From: Alentia gelatinosa
Lineage: Eukaryota; Annelida; Polychaeta; Phyllodocida; Polynoidae
Assembly (NCBI GenBank): GCA_950022655.1
Contig: OX465581.1
Coordinates: forward strand, 104,515,125-104,579,124
Direction of reading: 5' to 3'
Length of the DNA: 64,000 nt
This document shows positions 1-10,400 of this stretch, piece by piece. Position 1 is the stretch's first letter; the number at the start of each line of letters is the position of its first letter. The notes below the pieces were generated by a model. The model worked only from the letters and a program-made list of their open reading frames with translations, was not told where the DNA came from and did no database searches. Position numbers and translations under genes: made by a program.

Positions 1-232
1 TAAGTCGTTTGTTAATGATTTTCTCAAGGAGTTTCCCAGGGAGCGGAAGCAGGCTAATAGGTCTCAGGTCATTTGCATATTTAGCATTGTCCTTCTTAGG
101 AACAGGTGTTATAGTGGCCTTTTCCTAATCTCTTTCCAATATCTTTCCAACCTCCTCAGAGCTGAATTTGTACCTGGATATGCAGACGTTTGTTAGTGAC
201 ACCAAATTAAGTTTCATTGGAGAAATTGCATG
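1..232 (-). pseudogene. LINE reverse transcriptase fragment
   Basis: Read on the minus strand, the bases encode the N-terminal part of a non-LTR retrotransposon RT. The stretch ATITPVPKK is followed by LRPISLLPLPGKLLEKII, the usual start of the LINE RT domain (consensus-like xVxPIPKKxxxxxxxNYRPISLLPxxxKxLEKI). An in-frame stop lies just before this motif, and another stop closes the frame near 235. The rest of the RT would lie left of base 1, outside the window. The clade (CR1, Jockey or similar) cannot be decided from so little. A dead 5'-side fragment is the simplest reading. Confidence 0.75.
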
Positions 233-796
233 TTAAACTACCAAAACAAACAAACGAAATCTACATTGCTACCAGGGCACTGCCTAATATGACCCTGATG
301 AACAAGCCTCCACTCCATTAATTCCCATCAATAAATTGAGGCTGGTTGAAAATGAGTGGTATTTTTTCCTCACTCTGTAATCATTGCCTTGATATGCCTC
401 ACCCCTCTTATCAAATCAGAAATACCCATTCTGCTTGATTGAGGAGGGGCTAGATTGTTAGAATGTTTTCCAGTTAATTGTGAAAATGAGATACTCCATG
501 GAAAAGACCTCGTATTACCCCATAGGATATAAGTTGCAGTTACCTTAAGACATCCCTATTGGAATAAGTAATTTTTTTCAGGTACAGGGGGTTTTGTGAA
601 GTGATAGTTTTTTTCAGGTGGGCTGTATTTCGTGAAGTAGGATATTCCAAACATTCTGTGGTATGTTCTAATTACATTATAAAATCTTAACAAGTTGGAT
701 TCATGGAGCCTTCATCTTTTTCAGATAGACGTGTTCAAAGTTCCTTTGCCATATAGCTCCGGATCTACTTACATTTTTCAATGATGCTATCAAGGA
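233..796. other. Gene-free stretch
   Basis: AT-rich sequence with no coding similarity, RNA gene or repeat that I could recognise. It separates the LINE fragment from the transposase relic. Confidence 0.5.
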
Positions 797-2020
797 CATT
801 GATGAAAAAAGGGCCTTCAGGTCTCAATGGATGGGCCAGCAGTTAATCACAAGTTCCTCACCAATTTGAGACAACACCTGAATGAAGAAGATACTGACAT
901 ACCTAAGCTGTTAGACATAGAGTTGTGCAGCCTGCATGTTATCCATGGCTCACTGACAACTGGGATGCAAAGGACTGAATGGAATCTTGACAACCTTCTC
1001 CATTCCTCATTCTATCTGTTTGACAATGCACCTACATGACAAGAAGACAACACAAAGATCATAAAGTCAACACTGTTTCCCTTACAGTTCTGTGCCACTC
1101 CATGGATGGAATATCAAGATGTAGCAGAGAGAGGCCCTTGCAATTGACCAAATTTTGTGAATATGTCACAGAGAAAAGAAAAGGAAGTCAGATATACCAA
1201 ATACAGTATCCTTTCAAAATATAGTAGATGCTGAGAGGAGTGATCCCCTCATTCCTTCCAATCTCAAAGTGTTTGTAGACACTTCTAAAGAATTTGAAAC
1301 TGTTCCTGACCTTGTTTCTGAGTGACTGCCCATGGTTCCATTCCTTGTAACACATCTAGATGAGCTGTTGAGAAACCTTATGCTGAGGATTGTCAAGCAA
1401 ACTGTGATTATAAACGCAACAATACAAGCAAAGTTTGTGAACTTGAGAAACAGCCCTTTGCAAAGGTGAGAATTCTACAATGATTGCAGAAATATGATTA
1501 TAGCTATGATCAACAAAATGGCATGATTATAGCTATGATCAACAGAAGAGCCTACTGAAGTATAGCCTGGCAAGGAATTTGGCAGCTTTGGACCCAAGGT
1601 ACATGGTGAAATGCCCTGAATCATCCATCACCCACTTCAAGAGAGTTCTTGAGTACCTGAACAAAGTGGGATGGAAGGGGAATCACCAGTGTGATGAAAT
1701 CATGACAAAGTATCGTTCTCTAATTGCCAAGGTAGAAAGAGACTAACACTCTCAGTCTGTAGAGTTTGATGTTTCAGGTACTGTCACTTCACTTTATCCC
1801 TGACTATAAAGAGCTCCTTGGAAGAAGTTTGATGCTTTTCACACTCCCTATGGTCAAGCATCTATTGAGCAAGGCTTCAGTATAAACAAGAATATAATGA
1901 TCCCAACTTAAAGAAAGAATTGCTTGTTGCCCTACAACAACAGCTACCTCACAGCTTCTGACATAAAAAGTGCTGCCCAGTGTGAAGTGTTATCTGAGCT
2001 TGTTAAGTCATGCAGGTAAC
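797..2020 (+). pseudogene. Decayed hAT-like transposase relic
   Basis: Broken pieces in successive frames match a widespread transposon-associated protein family whose core looks like a hAT-type RNase H-fold transposase. The order is conserved: an opening MDGPAVNHKFL block (about 827), CSLHVIHG, FDNAPT, FPLQFC and VAERG (to about 1140), LPMVPFLVTHLDELLRNLM (about 1330), LAALDPRYM (about 1580), and a C-terminal YGQASIEQGFSINK (about 1850). The frame is interrupted by many stops and shifts. The first stop, TGA at 1037-1039, sits where the family usually has Arg, so it may be a CGA-to-TGA change. A 22 bp direct repeat with 29 bp period lies at 1494-1544. I saw no terminal inverted repeats. Assignment to hAT is from memory of the family and is less certain than the family match itself. 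Confidence 0.65.
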
Positions 2021-3905
2021 ATGATCAGCTTTGTTATAGAATTATAAGTAATCCTCACATTTTCATATTTGTATATATGTAAGCATTGTACAGTCCTGGG
2101 AGTCCTAGTGTTCCAGTCAATGCAAACAACCCATGTATAGATGACAACCATATTAGTACCAAATACATTGGAATATGCTTTATAGTGTCCTAATTCTATG
2201 GAAACCAGGACTATATAATGCAAGTATAGCTTTGGATGCTGCTCGAATTGATGATGGCTAAACTTAGGGTACTAGTGATGGAAATACTAACTAACTCATA
2301 GCAGTACAGATAATTCTATATTGAACTCACCTAAATAAATTCAATGGTTGTGGCTTTATTTAACTTCTAATAAAGAATAGCTATGTGGTGCTGGATAGAA
2401 GCCTTACTATATAGAAAACCCTCCATTTTCAGCCATTCAAGAATGTCCATCTGCAAAAACCGGGAACCATAATCATAACGCCCACATAGTTTCCTTTATG
2501 GGTCTGCCCTATTCATAGATAGAGTAACTAGATGGTACCTACCGCCATCTGGTGTTTCACATGGGGAACACTAAGTCATTGTAGTACTCACCTGGAAGCC
2601 TGGAACCCTGGAACACATATCATGTTATTCACTGTCTACCGTCTTGTCAGATTCACTGTGAAATAATGACAATGTTTCCCATTTATGTTCGTAGTTAGGA
2701 ATAGGATATTGAATCTAACGCTTGGAATATATCCATCACAGATAACTACTATTCTAAATCTTTCACATTAACACTAGCGAGGGTATCAATTCTCTTGGAG
2801 CTGAGGCTTTCCCTCAATAAGCATCTGGATGCGTACCATAGAGTTGCTCCTTTTCAGTGCAGCTTCTGCTTCGGGGTTTCAGAGTCTCTCATTAGCCGTA
2901 TATAAGATTTAGACTAAGGTCTAGATCAAGTTCATAGAAACAGATAGAAAGATATGCAGATAGAAACCTATTCCATAGCTCCAAATGTATTGTGAATAGC
3001 GATGGCCAGTGCCTCCATTAGAACCGTCGATGAGGATGCATGACCTTTCTGCCTTGGACTCGTTATAGCTTAGACATGGGCAGTGCCTATAGTGGTCACG
3101 ACCGTTTTATAACGTAATTTCCGTTCGCTGTTAATGCTGTTGTGGTGCCACTGTTCACGAGAGGGTATACCATGGTAATGATAATGGTTATTCCAACCAA
3201 GAACTGCAGTCAACCCGTTCCCACGGAACCTACTGCATCGCCCGAGCTTAGGCTAGCACTTCCAGCTCTAATAAACGAGAGCTACATTGTCAGGCAACGC
3301 AGCTCAGCCAAATATGCATGTAGAAATTTGAAATATGGAGAAAGACACAAGGACTACGCTTGGGATATTCATTTATGTGTTAAACATTCCCTTCGCTATG
3401 TTGGCATATTAATGGAAGGGGGTGGCCAATAGCGATGAAGCTATTGAAATGCGACTTACACTGGTTTTTTCCCCAATGTTACTACCTTTATTTCGGTGCT
3501 CCATTCGCTATGGTTCCAAAACTTTTGAAACTGATGGTATCAGTGATGCATTCTGCTTTATGTCAAGACCTAAAGATACAAGAATTGAGCTTGATGGGAC
3601 TAGTAATAATCTTATCAATCCATATTATGTGCACTATGGTAAAAGGTATTTGAATAGATTATGTGGCTCCTTTTACTTGAATTATAAATGATAATAACCG
3701 AATTGGCACCTTTGGATTATAAGTTCTCTAGGGTAGACAAACACTTCTATAGAAAATTGGTATGTTCATCTTTGATGAATCAAATTTGAATATATCAAGC
3801 ATCATTGGGTCTACGAGGTGTTTTGGGTCTGTAGCGATTGGTCACGGTCAGCTGAGCTCGCCTCTAAGACACACTAAGACACTTGCCCTCCACCTTACCA
3901 ATATC
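2021..3905. other. Gene-free stretch
   Basis: No convincing gene. The short open frames at 3142-3691 resemble no known protein, and two overlap in different frames. A CTCF-like word (cgccatctggtg) is at 2543-2554. Confidence 0.45.
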
Positions 3906-3910
3906 ATAGA

Positions 3911-4107
3911 GGTGGCACAGAAATAGTGAAGAGAAGTTTTTGCAGCACGCTGAGAGTCTATAACCTCTCCCATACCTAAGCAGCGTATATGAGCAAGGGC
4001 CCACGCTCAAAATAAACGCACCCGTATATATATGTTTTTCTAGAGGTTAGAGTGGATTGGATAGCCTACATAGACTTTGAACTTCCTGCAAAATCCTAGA
4101 GTGAAAG
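3911..4107. repeat. Foldback arms of a dispersed repeat
   Basis: The left arm (3911-3996) read in reverse and the right arm (about 4034-4107) read forward both resemble 40414-40507. Shared words include tgctcatata.gctgc, gactctcagc and ctagaggttagag. The two arms therefore form a diverged inverted pair. Sequence similarity seen by eye is about 70-80 percent. Confidence 0.55.
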
Positions 4108-4360
4108 AGAAAGGGAGTGAGACAGAAAGGGAGTGAGACAAATAAGAATAAATACAGACCCACAGTTTCTGAGACTGATTTGCATGGAGTCTATATACAA
4201 AGTTTCTATCCCTTTCTGTCAGCAGGAACAGAAAGAGATAAACAGGCAGGTACTACAGGAATAGATGGATAGAGTGATAACAATACAAATAGGGACAGAG
4301 AGATAGGGACAGATTAGACAGCTAGACAGATTAAGACAGACAAAGACAGAGTCCAGACAC
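4108..4360. repeat. GACAGA-rich low-complexity tract
   Basis: Irregular repeats of gaca/gaga words. The same kind of tract lies between the matching blocks of the partner repeat at 40.7-41.8 kb. Confidence 0.6.
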
Positions 4361-4785
4361 TAAGGGATGGGGTAGATGGTCGTTTAGGTATGACACTCTG
4401 TGCATCAGGCCAGTTGGAATACAGAGAATTCAGCATGTGAGGACCATGCTGTTTTTTAATTGTCTATACACACATATTCACAAGAGAAAAGTACTAGAGA
4501 TATGAGTAAAAATAAAGGTTGTGCAAGTGCAGATCATCGACATCTATTGACAGTTGTTCACGAATTAGCTATTTATTTTTCCGTTCAGTGTTCATTGCTC
4601 ATACTGTTGGCCCTGTATCAACTTTTTGAAGGCATCCATAGATGATGCTTTCGGGAGATCGGGCGTTAGTATGTTCCATACTTGCGTTTCCTGGAACATA
4701 GGCGATCATTCATAGTGCAGTCATAACATAATAGCCCTCCCCCTTCCCTTACACAACCACCCCCTACTTTACTGAACATTCAGAC

Positions 4786-5000
4786 CCATATAGGACTTGA
4801 TTAAGAGACATTTTACTGCATTAGGATACACTGATTTTAATACAAGAAATTAGTTTTAATAAGTAATAAGTTTCCATCTGTTTACACATGTACATGTCTA
4901 TACCATGATAAATATCCATATTGTTTACTTGAGAACAACCACTAAATCCACCCTCTAGGTTTATAGAAACATTCTTGATACTCTCAAATACTCTCGAGCA
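4786..5000 (+). repeat. Dispersed repeat copy A, distal block
   Basis: Aligns with 41908-42060. Shared words are gcattaggayacactgattt, aatcca.cct and gatacty.taaata, in the same order. Copy A carries about 70 extra bases in the middle. With 4034-4107 it makes up the colinear partner of 40414-42060. Confidence 0.6.
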
Positions 5001-5794
5001 GGGCTAGAGGTAGGGGGCAAAAAAATTAGATAGATTGAGATAAAAAGGGTTATGGGTATGGCAGGCCTTGAGGCATCATGGGGGTGAAGGGGAGCTCGGG
5101 GTGAACAAGGTGGCACCTGGCTTGCGGCCTACAAGGACACATCTGATTGCGATGACTCTTTAGAGACTGATGTGTTCCACGCTCTTCTTTGAAGTCTGCC
5201 CCTCAGCGGTTTCTTTATCTCCCGTGACAAGAAAAGGATCCATAATAATCTCAGAGGTAATCGTGATCCCCTTCGGTAGTGATATGTACCAGCCTCTGCC
5301 GCGTAATTAAATGTACATGATGTACTTGAACTAAGGAAGAGTGACAGAATACAGAAAGCGGTAGATATTCTACCGGAAGCTGCACTTGGTTGTTATATGT
5401 ATTGTGTACAGTATGAGACATATTCAATATTGGGGATGTTTACCTATATAATCTGGCACACAACTCCAGGATGCTACCAACCTAACAGAAGATGTGCTGG
5501 TACCTGTCACTGTATGAAGCAGAAAAAGATATTCCATAAGAACTAGCCAAGTTCACAACCGGTGATCTGCCTCGTCACATGGCTTTCATACCCTCATCTA
5601 GAAAATATAGTAAAAGAGAAGCCTGCCAAGGTACACTGATCTCCATTGCACAGCTAGCGATGGATACGATTTTGATCAGACATCTATTTTTCCTGGCGGC
5701 AAAAATATTGAAGTGGAACATTCCGAATTCAATTCATTTTCATATCTGTCAAAATATTCATTTCAAATAAAACACCTTCTTGAAAGATTACATG
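5001..5794. other. Gene-free stretch
   Basis: No recognisable gene or repeat. The open frame at 5579-5770 has no family resemblance. Confidence 0.4.
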
Positions 5795-5904
5795 AGTAAT
5801 ATACGGAAACTAGCTTCGGCATCGGGATGTATCTGATCAGCAATTTTACCGCGTATTTTTGACGTACTAAGACAGTCAGCCAGTTTTCGTATTATTATAT
5901 ACCT
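5795..5904. repeat. Short MITE-like inverted repeat
   Basis: The left end (AATATACGGAAACTAGCT) and the reverse complement of the right end (AATAATACGAAAACTGGCT) match with a few changes, about 110 bp apart. The right end also matches the terminal word shared with elements near 11.5, 28.9 and 36.9 kb. Confidence 0.45.
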
Positions 5905-6692
5905 AAAAATGGCAGAATATTAGCTAGTCACGTGATCACATACCCCGTACGTCATAGTGTGATTCCGTCTTTCATATGGTAGGCCCTATATAAGCAATAT
6001 TGAAAAAGATGTATATATATGCACCAGAAGGTTGGCTGGCCTCTATTAAAGTGTCCATGATATAAACTCATACCAACCCCATTTCTTTAATCAAATTTCT
6101 CCTCGAGCGTGAGTGTTGTGTTCTGATACGAATGCAGGCAAGACTACACTTTGAACAATAAAACAATACTGGTTCTGGTCTTCAACAAGCAGGAGGCAAT
6201 TGGCTGTGGCACGTACAAACCAGTGACAACGTCATCGATGCAAGCCACTTTAGTCAACAGTCAACAGGTCATTCATCAACATCCAGACATCGATTATTCT
6301 ACTCGTCTCTTTGACCTTGTCTCCCTTCGGAATAGCTGAAATAAAGGGCTGCTGGTGTTTCATTGAAAGCTGACTGGAAAAATAACCCAGACTTGCATAT
6401 TTAGACATCATGAATTAGCAAAGATACAGTCACCACGTTGACCGGGTTGCCATACAATACTATCATATCAATTACATATGATGTACTGGTAGTGTGAGGG
6501 TATATGAACAACACGCTACAAGTGGTGAACGAAAACAAAATATTTGATGATGTTATTATTCAATTCATTTTACAAATCCTAAATGGAGCGCATGAAAGCC
6601 GGGGCTGATGACATGGGTAAGCCTCAACATCCAGTCTAATTGAGCTATTGATCGAATCATCAGATTAATAATTATAATATCAAAGAAGAAAC
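5905..6692. other. Gene-free stretch
   Basis: AT-rich and without a gene. A TATA-like word (tatataag) is at about 5989, with no coding region attached. Confidence 0.4.
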
Positions 6693-6824
6693 CAACAAGT
6701 TTTGGTCAAAGCCGTCATTCACCACGAGTTTGATGCGGACTGATATGAACGAGGCGACAGCCAAGTGAATATCACATAGCATTCAAACGAGTTGGAGAAT
6801 GACTTCCTTGACCAAAACGAGTTG
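6693..6824. repeat. Foldback element, 43 bp arms
   Basis: Arms 6693-6735 and 6780-6824 are inverted copies of each other (shared words: ttttggtcaa, gtcattc.cca, ttga.tg), about 80 percent alike, with a 44 bp spacer. This is a hairpin-forming, non-coding repeat next to a second TIR element. Confidence 0.6.
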
Positions 6825-6834
6825 TTTTTCCGTA

Positions 6835-6977
6835 TTTATCTCACCCCTGTACACAATAAAAGAATGGAAATTACACAGGATATAAACCATGGAGAACGGA
6901 CTGCAATACTTGTACGGGCATGGTGAACGAGTTCCCAATGTTAAGCATATGGACATTTATTCCAGGGGTGAGATAAA
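6835..6977. repeat. Small TIR element with 15 bp perfect ends
   Basis: The ends tttatctcacccctg (6835-6849) and caggggtgagataaa (6963-6977) are exact inverted copies. The right-hand 60 bases, read in reverse, recur at 48969-49020, so this is a dispersed family. Target duplication not clear. Confidence 0.65.
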
Positions 6978-7259
6978 ACATCATACTGCAGATGGCATTA
7001 AAATGTATCCTCACGATAATCCCCGGTAAGCCGTAGGATGTCTACTATCCTGCCCTCTGAGTAGACGACTTAGGTAATCAATAACCTTCTGCCCATTATT
7101 AGTAATAGGGTGACTTATGATACTGATTTGTATCGGCCTATCACTTTTTGATTGCGTTATTATGCTAAACAGAGTAATTACAATCTAACGATAACCATGT
7201 GTATGATATCATAATTACAACACTGTATTGTTGTATCGATTCATTCACTCAATCTCGTG

Positions 7260-7740
7260 AAGCTGGATACAGTAACGGACATGCACCTGTGACAACTGTA
7301 TTCGTTGAAATATCAGAGAATGAATTGGAATCTCATGGATTCGAGGAGACGCGTCTAGATGGATTTCCAAGAAGCAGTGACAGGAGGTAGACGGAAGTCA
7401 CTCCGGAGACCGGCTTGGCGGCTCTCAGTGTCCTGAAGGGATCAATTCCACTGGCCGGGCCAGGAGGCGTGGACACCCAGCCTAATTAGACGTTCAACAC
7501 CTCTGATTGGCCAATCCCATTAGTGTGCGTGGGCACCAGGGAGGGCGTTGCACCTACTCAGCATTGGCAGGGTTTCGCCTGCTGGAAGAGTCAGAGGAGG
7601 GAAGGTGTTTAGGAAAAACACAGCCTGTGGCTGAGGTGTCGATACCAGAAGGAGTCGGCCCCATTAGCCTACTCCCCCGCCCCACCCTCCTCCGGCCTGA
7701 TGTGAGGCAAGGGCATAAGACGGCCTACTAATAGAATGTC
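7260..7740. promoter_or_regulatory. GC-rich island, possible regulatory region
   Basis: A sharp local rise in GC content in AT-rich surroundings, with TAATTAG, CATTAG and GATTGGCCAAT (an NF-Y/NFI-like palindrome). Two short open frames here have no protein resemblance. A regulatory role is inferred from composition and motifs only. Confidence 0.3.
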
Positions 7741-8020
7741 AAGACGGTTTCACTTCCTCTTTTTCTCCTCTCCCTTTTTATAGTTTTTGTGTACGTCTTC
7801 CCGTTTTTGACACTCATCGTCTTGTAGGTGAGATGTCTTTCCTGTCTGTCTGCTTGGTTTTGATTCTGCTTGGCAATTTTATACTAATCAGTGACTTTGT
7901 AATTTGAAACGAGTCGGAATATTAAAGAAGGCCCATGTGTGTATTTTGTGCTCCACTGAAAACCATTCGATTGGTGAGAGGCTTAATTACTTAGTGATTT
8001 TACTATTAAAACAGGGACTT

Positions 8021-8397
8021 TTAACCCTGTCACTACGCTGCATAGCACCAAATACACACCATGAAGTACGCTGGTGCAGTACCATTTCCACCCCTGTACT
8101 ACGCTGGTCATTTTCACAATATCCACAGAGACGTAATCATATCACACCGCCATAATAATCCAAAATGATTAGGATGTTATATATCAATAATGATATTAAC
8201 TACGATATAGTTTTACATAGGTTGGGAAAATATTATCAAAATGTTCGCATTATTTCATTAAGAAATAGCGATTACTTAAATTTCGGAAATGATGCCTCAA
8301 GGCATCATAGCGTACTACGCCCGGGAATGCCTTCAGGCATCACAGCCTACTATGGCCGGGAATGCCTCCAGGCATCATAGCGTAGCTAAAGGGTTAA
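8021..8397. mobile_element. piggyBac-type MITE
   Basis: The element is bounded by TTAA on both sides (8021-8024 and 8394-8397). Its inverted ends are CCCTGTCACTACGCT on the left and, read in reverse, CCCTTTAGCTACGCT on the right. TTAA target sites and ends beginning CCC are hallmarks of piggyBac transposons. The 369 bp between the TTAA sites has no transposase, so it is a non-autonomous MITE. Degenerate tACGCtgg words inside suggest subterminal repeats. Confidence 0.75.
8291..8376. repeat. Three palindromes at exact 35 bp period
   Basis: gatgcctcaaggcatc (8291), aatgccttcaggcatc (8326) and aatgcctccaggcatc (8361) are three near-identical 16 bp palindromes in a short tandem array inside the piggyBac-type MITE. 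The linkers also match (ccgggaat, tagcgtac). Confidence 0.8.
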
Positions 8398-8517
8398 CAT
8401 CTCCATGACTGAACACAGCACAAAAAGCATCGTGGTTCAGCTCGATCTTGAATCTCTAACACGTGACTTCGTGGGGTTCCTAAAAATTGGAAAAAATGGT
8501 TGAGCAGCCAGGTACCC

Positions 8518-8700
8518 TTTTTTTTTTTAGTTTAGTTTATTGTATCTCTCATTAGTTACATGAGTTTTTCAGACCCAACCTAGTCATGGCGCATGACATA
8601 ACATACCTTATTACTAAAAACGTGTATCTGTATCACCTCAGGTTAACATACTGCTGTGTATATATTTGAAGTGGATATATATGTAAATCCGAACCAATAG
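8518..8700 (-). repeat. Possible retroposed 3' end with poly(A)
   Basis: On the minus strand the sequence ends in aataaactaaact followed by an A run (8528-8518), which looks like a polyadenylation signal and tail. The length of the retroposed part is unknown. Confidence 0.35.
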
Positions 8701-9785
8701 TTACATATTAGAGAAGACTCATATTTGATCCTTGTCACCTCGATAGACCAACACAGACAATGTTATTACATAATCTCCAGAGGAAAATTATACATGCAGT
8801 TTCAGTAAATATCCGGTGTCTGTTTGCCGCATATAAAAGATATTCTTCAGCTATGCATTATTGCTTTCCTATCCTTTTGTTCTATAATGAGGCGAGTCAG
8901 CCGTATCCAACTGGTAAAAGACCTGGTAGAAATTCGGCGAGATGCTGATTAATTGCGTGGCCAGCAACGTGCCCTCCCCCCGGATTCGGTACAGCTGACC
9001 TTTATACCCCATCGCCGGCACCAGCGAATGGTCACATTCTTATCATGGCTTTGCTCCAGAATACCCCCAAACGGTAGAAATTATCACCCACTAGGGCGAT
9101 TGATCAAGGCACTTACATCTCATGAAATTGTCGTCCGAGGAGTAATTAATCAGGATTTATTTGGTGCCTCACAGGAGAGATTACTGTAGGCGCCCAGTGA
9201 GCAGTGCTATAATTCTCGACAACCGGTCCTCCCTGCAATCTTTGAGTTATGTGTTCAATGCTCCACGCTTTGATTGGTGTATAGGCACTGTTGAGACGCT
9301 TAACATTTACAGCATACCTCTGCAGCCCTAGGTGCGGTGATTTGGCTGTAGGGAGAGAAATGGGGAAAGGGTGACTAGTTGACCCTGGTTTATTGGCACA
9401 GTCTGTTTCCCACATGGCGAGCTGGGGGCGGTAATACTAATGATAGAACAAATGAGAAAGGCTAGCCAACCGAAGAGAGCGAATAGAAAATCACTGGTGG
9501 GTGTTTTTTTTGTTCCTCTGCGACCATCCTACTCGCATATTGGGCAGGACTATGTTGTCTAATGGCTGTGTATGTTAAACGACATTGTGCCGCCCGAGGT
9601 GAAAGTTAAAAATAGCCAAGTTAATGCCAAGGGCTCTATCTACGAATGGCATGTTGTTTCCCATATGGGTGACCAGTTCTAAAAGACAAAAAAGTCTCAC
9701 TCTGCTTGACAACTAATTTTCCTATTTGTTCGAACCTGATAAGTAGAGAAAAAAAGATGCATGCAAATTGAATTGCTGAGACTTA
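8701..9785. other. Gene-free stretch
   Basis: Mixed composition. The open frames at 8953-9189 (+) and 9146-9415 (-) overlap on opposite strands and resemble nothing I know. Confidence 0.4.
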
Positions 9786-9789
9786 GGTC

Positions 9790-10400
9790 TAACCGAGTGG
9801 GCGCGGGGACCTCTATAGTCGGGACGTAAAGACGGGGGCTTGACCGATCAGCGATAGAAGAAGCGGCATTCAAGTGCATCTGCTTAGGTTGGACTGAAGA
9901 CACCAACGACTGTGGCACTTACAGACCGCGCAGGCTTCAGACTGAATGACCGAGTTGTATCGATTGTTAGAGTGGGGCCTTTAGGATGAATCAGTGTCCT
10001 CCAGGCTCTAGGGCCGTGCGGCCAAAGGCTGTCCACTTAAGGCGACGCGTCTGCGGCTCCCGTAGGCGGATTACGCCGCCAGACGGCGCGTCTTTGGGAC
10101 GCCGGCGGAGTACTTCCGGTATTGGCGGGACGCTCACAGGAAGCTTCGACTTCCGGCGCTCAACAACAGTCATTGACGTGTACATTAGCATCAGATGGCT
10201 CTCGACACAACGCAGACGACCACGCCGACGGCCACGGGTATAGGAGCCCGCCGCCTGTCTGAGACTCCGGGCTAAGTCCCCGCACAGCCTCGTCCCTTCA
10301 GATGGCTCCACTATCGAACTAAAGGGGCCTAATGCGTTTGTTCTACTTCCGGACTATAGCATGACATCCCGCGGCCCTTATACCTTACAGCCCCGGCTAC
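9790..10400. promoter_or_regulatory. CpG-rich island with ETS-like motifs
   Basis: A CpG-dense stretch. CTTCCGG, the core bound by ETS factors, occurs at about 10114, 10150 and 10345. Long open frames on both strands here (9986-10311) are what high GC alone produces. A promoter for an unseen transcript is possible, but no exon could be assigned. Confidence 0.35.

Noticed and set aside
827..1224. Two short frames treated as separate small genes
   Set aside because: They are fragments of one decayed transposase-like gene; the second is out of the frame that keeps the family motifs.
8281..8397. CRISPR-like regular palindromic array
   Set aside because: Only three units with near-identical 19 bp linkers inside a eukaryotic MITE; the linkers are not unique spacers.
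9986..10311. Overlapping 85- and 106-codon frames on opposite strands
   Set aside because: High GC removes stops from all frames; neither product resembles a protein family.
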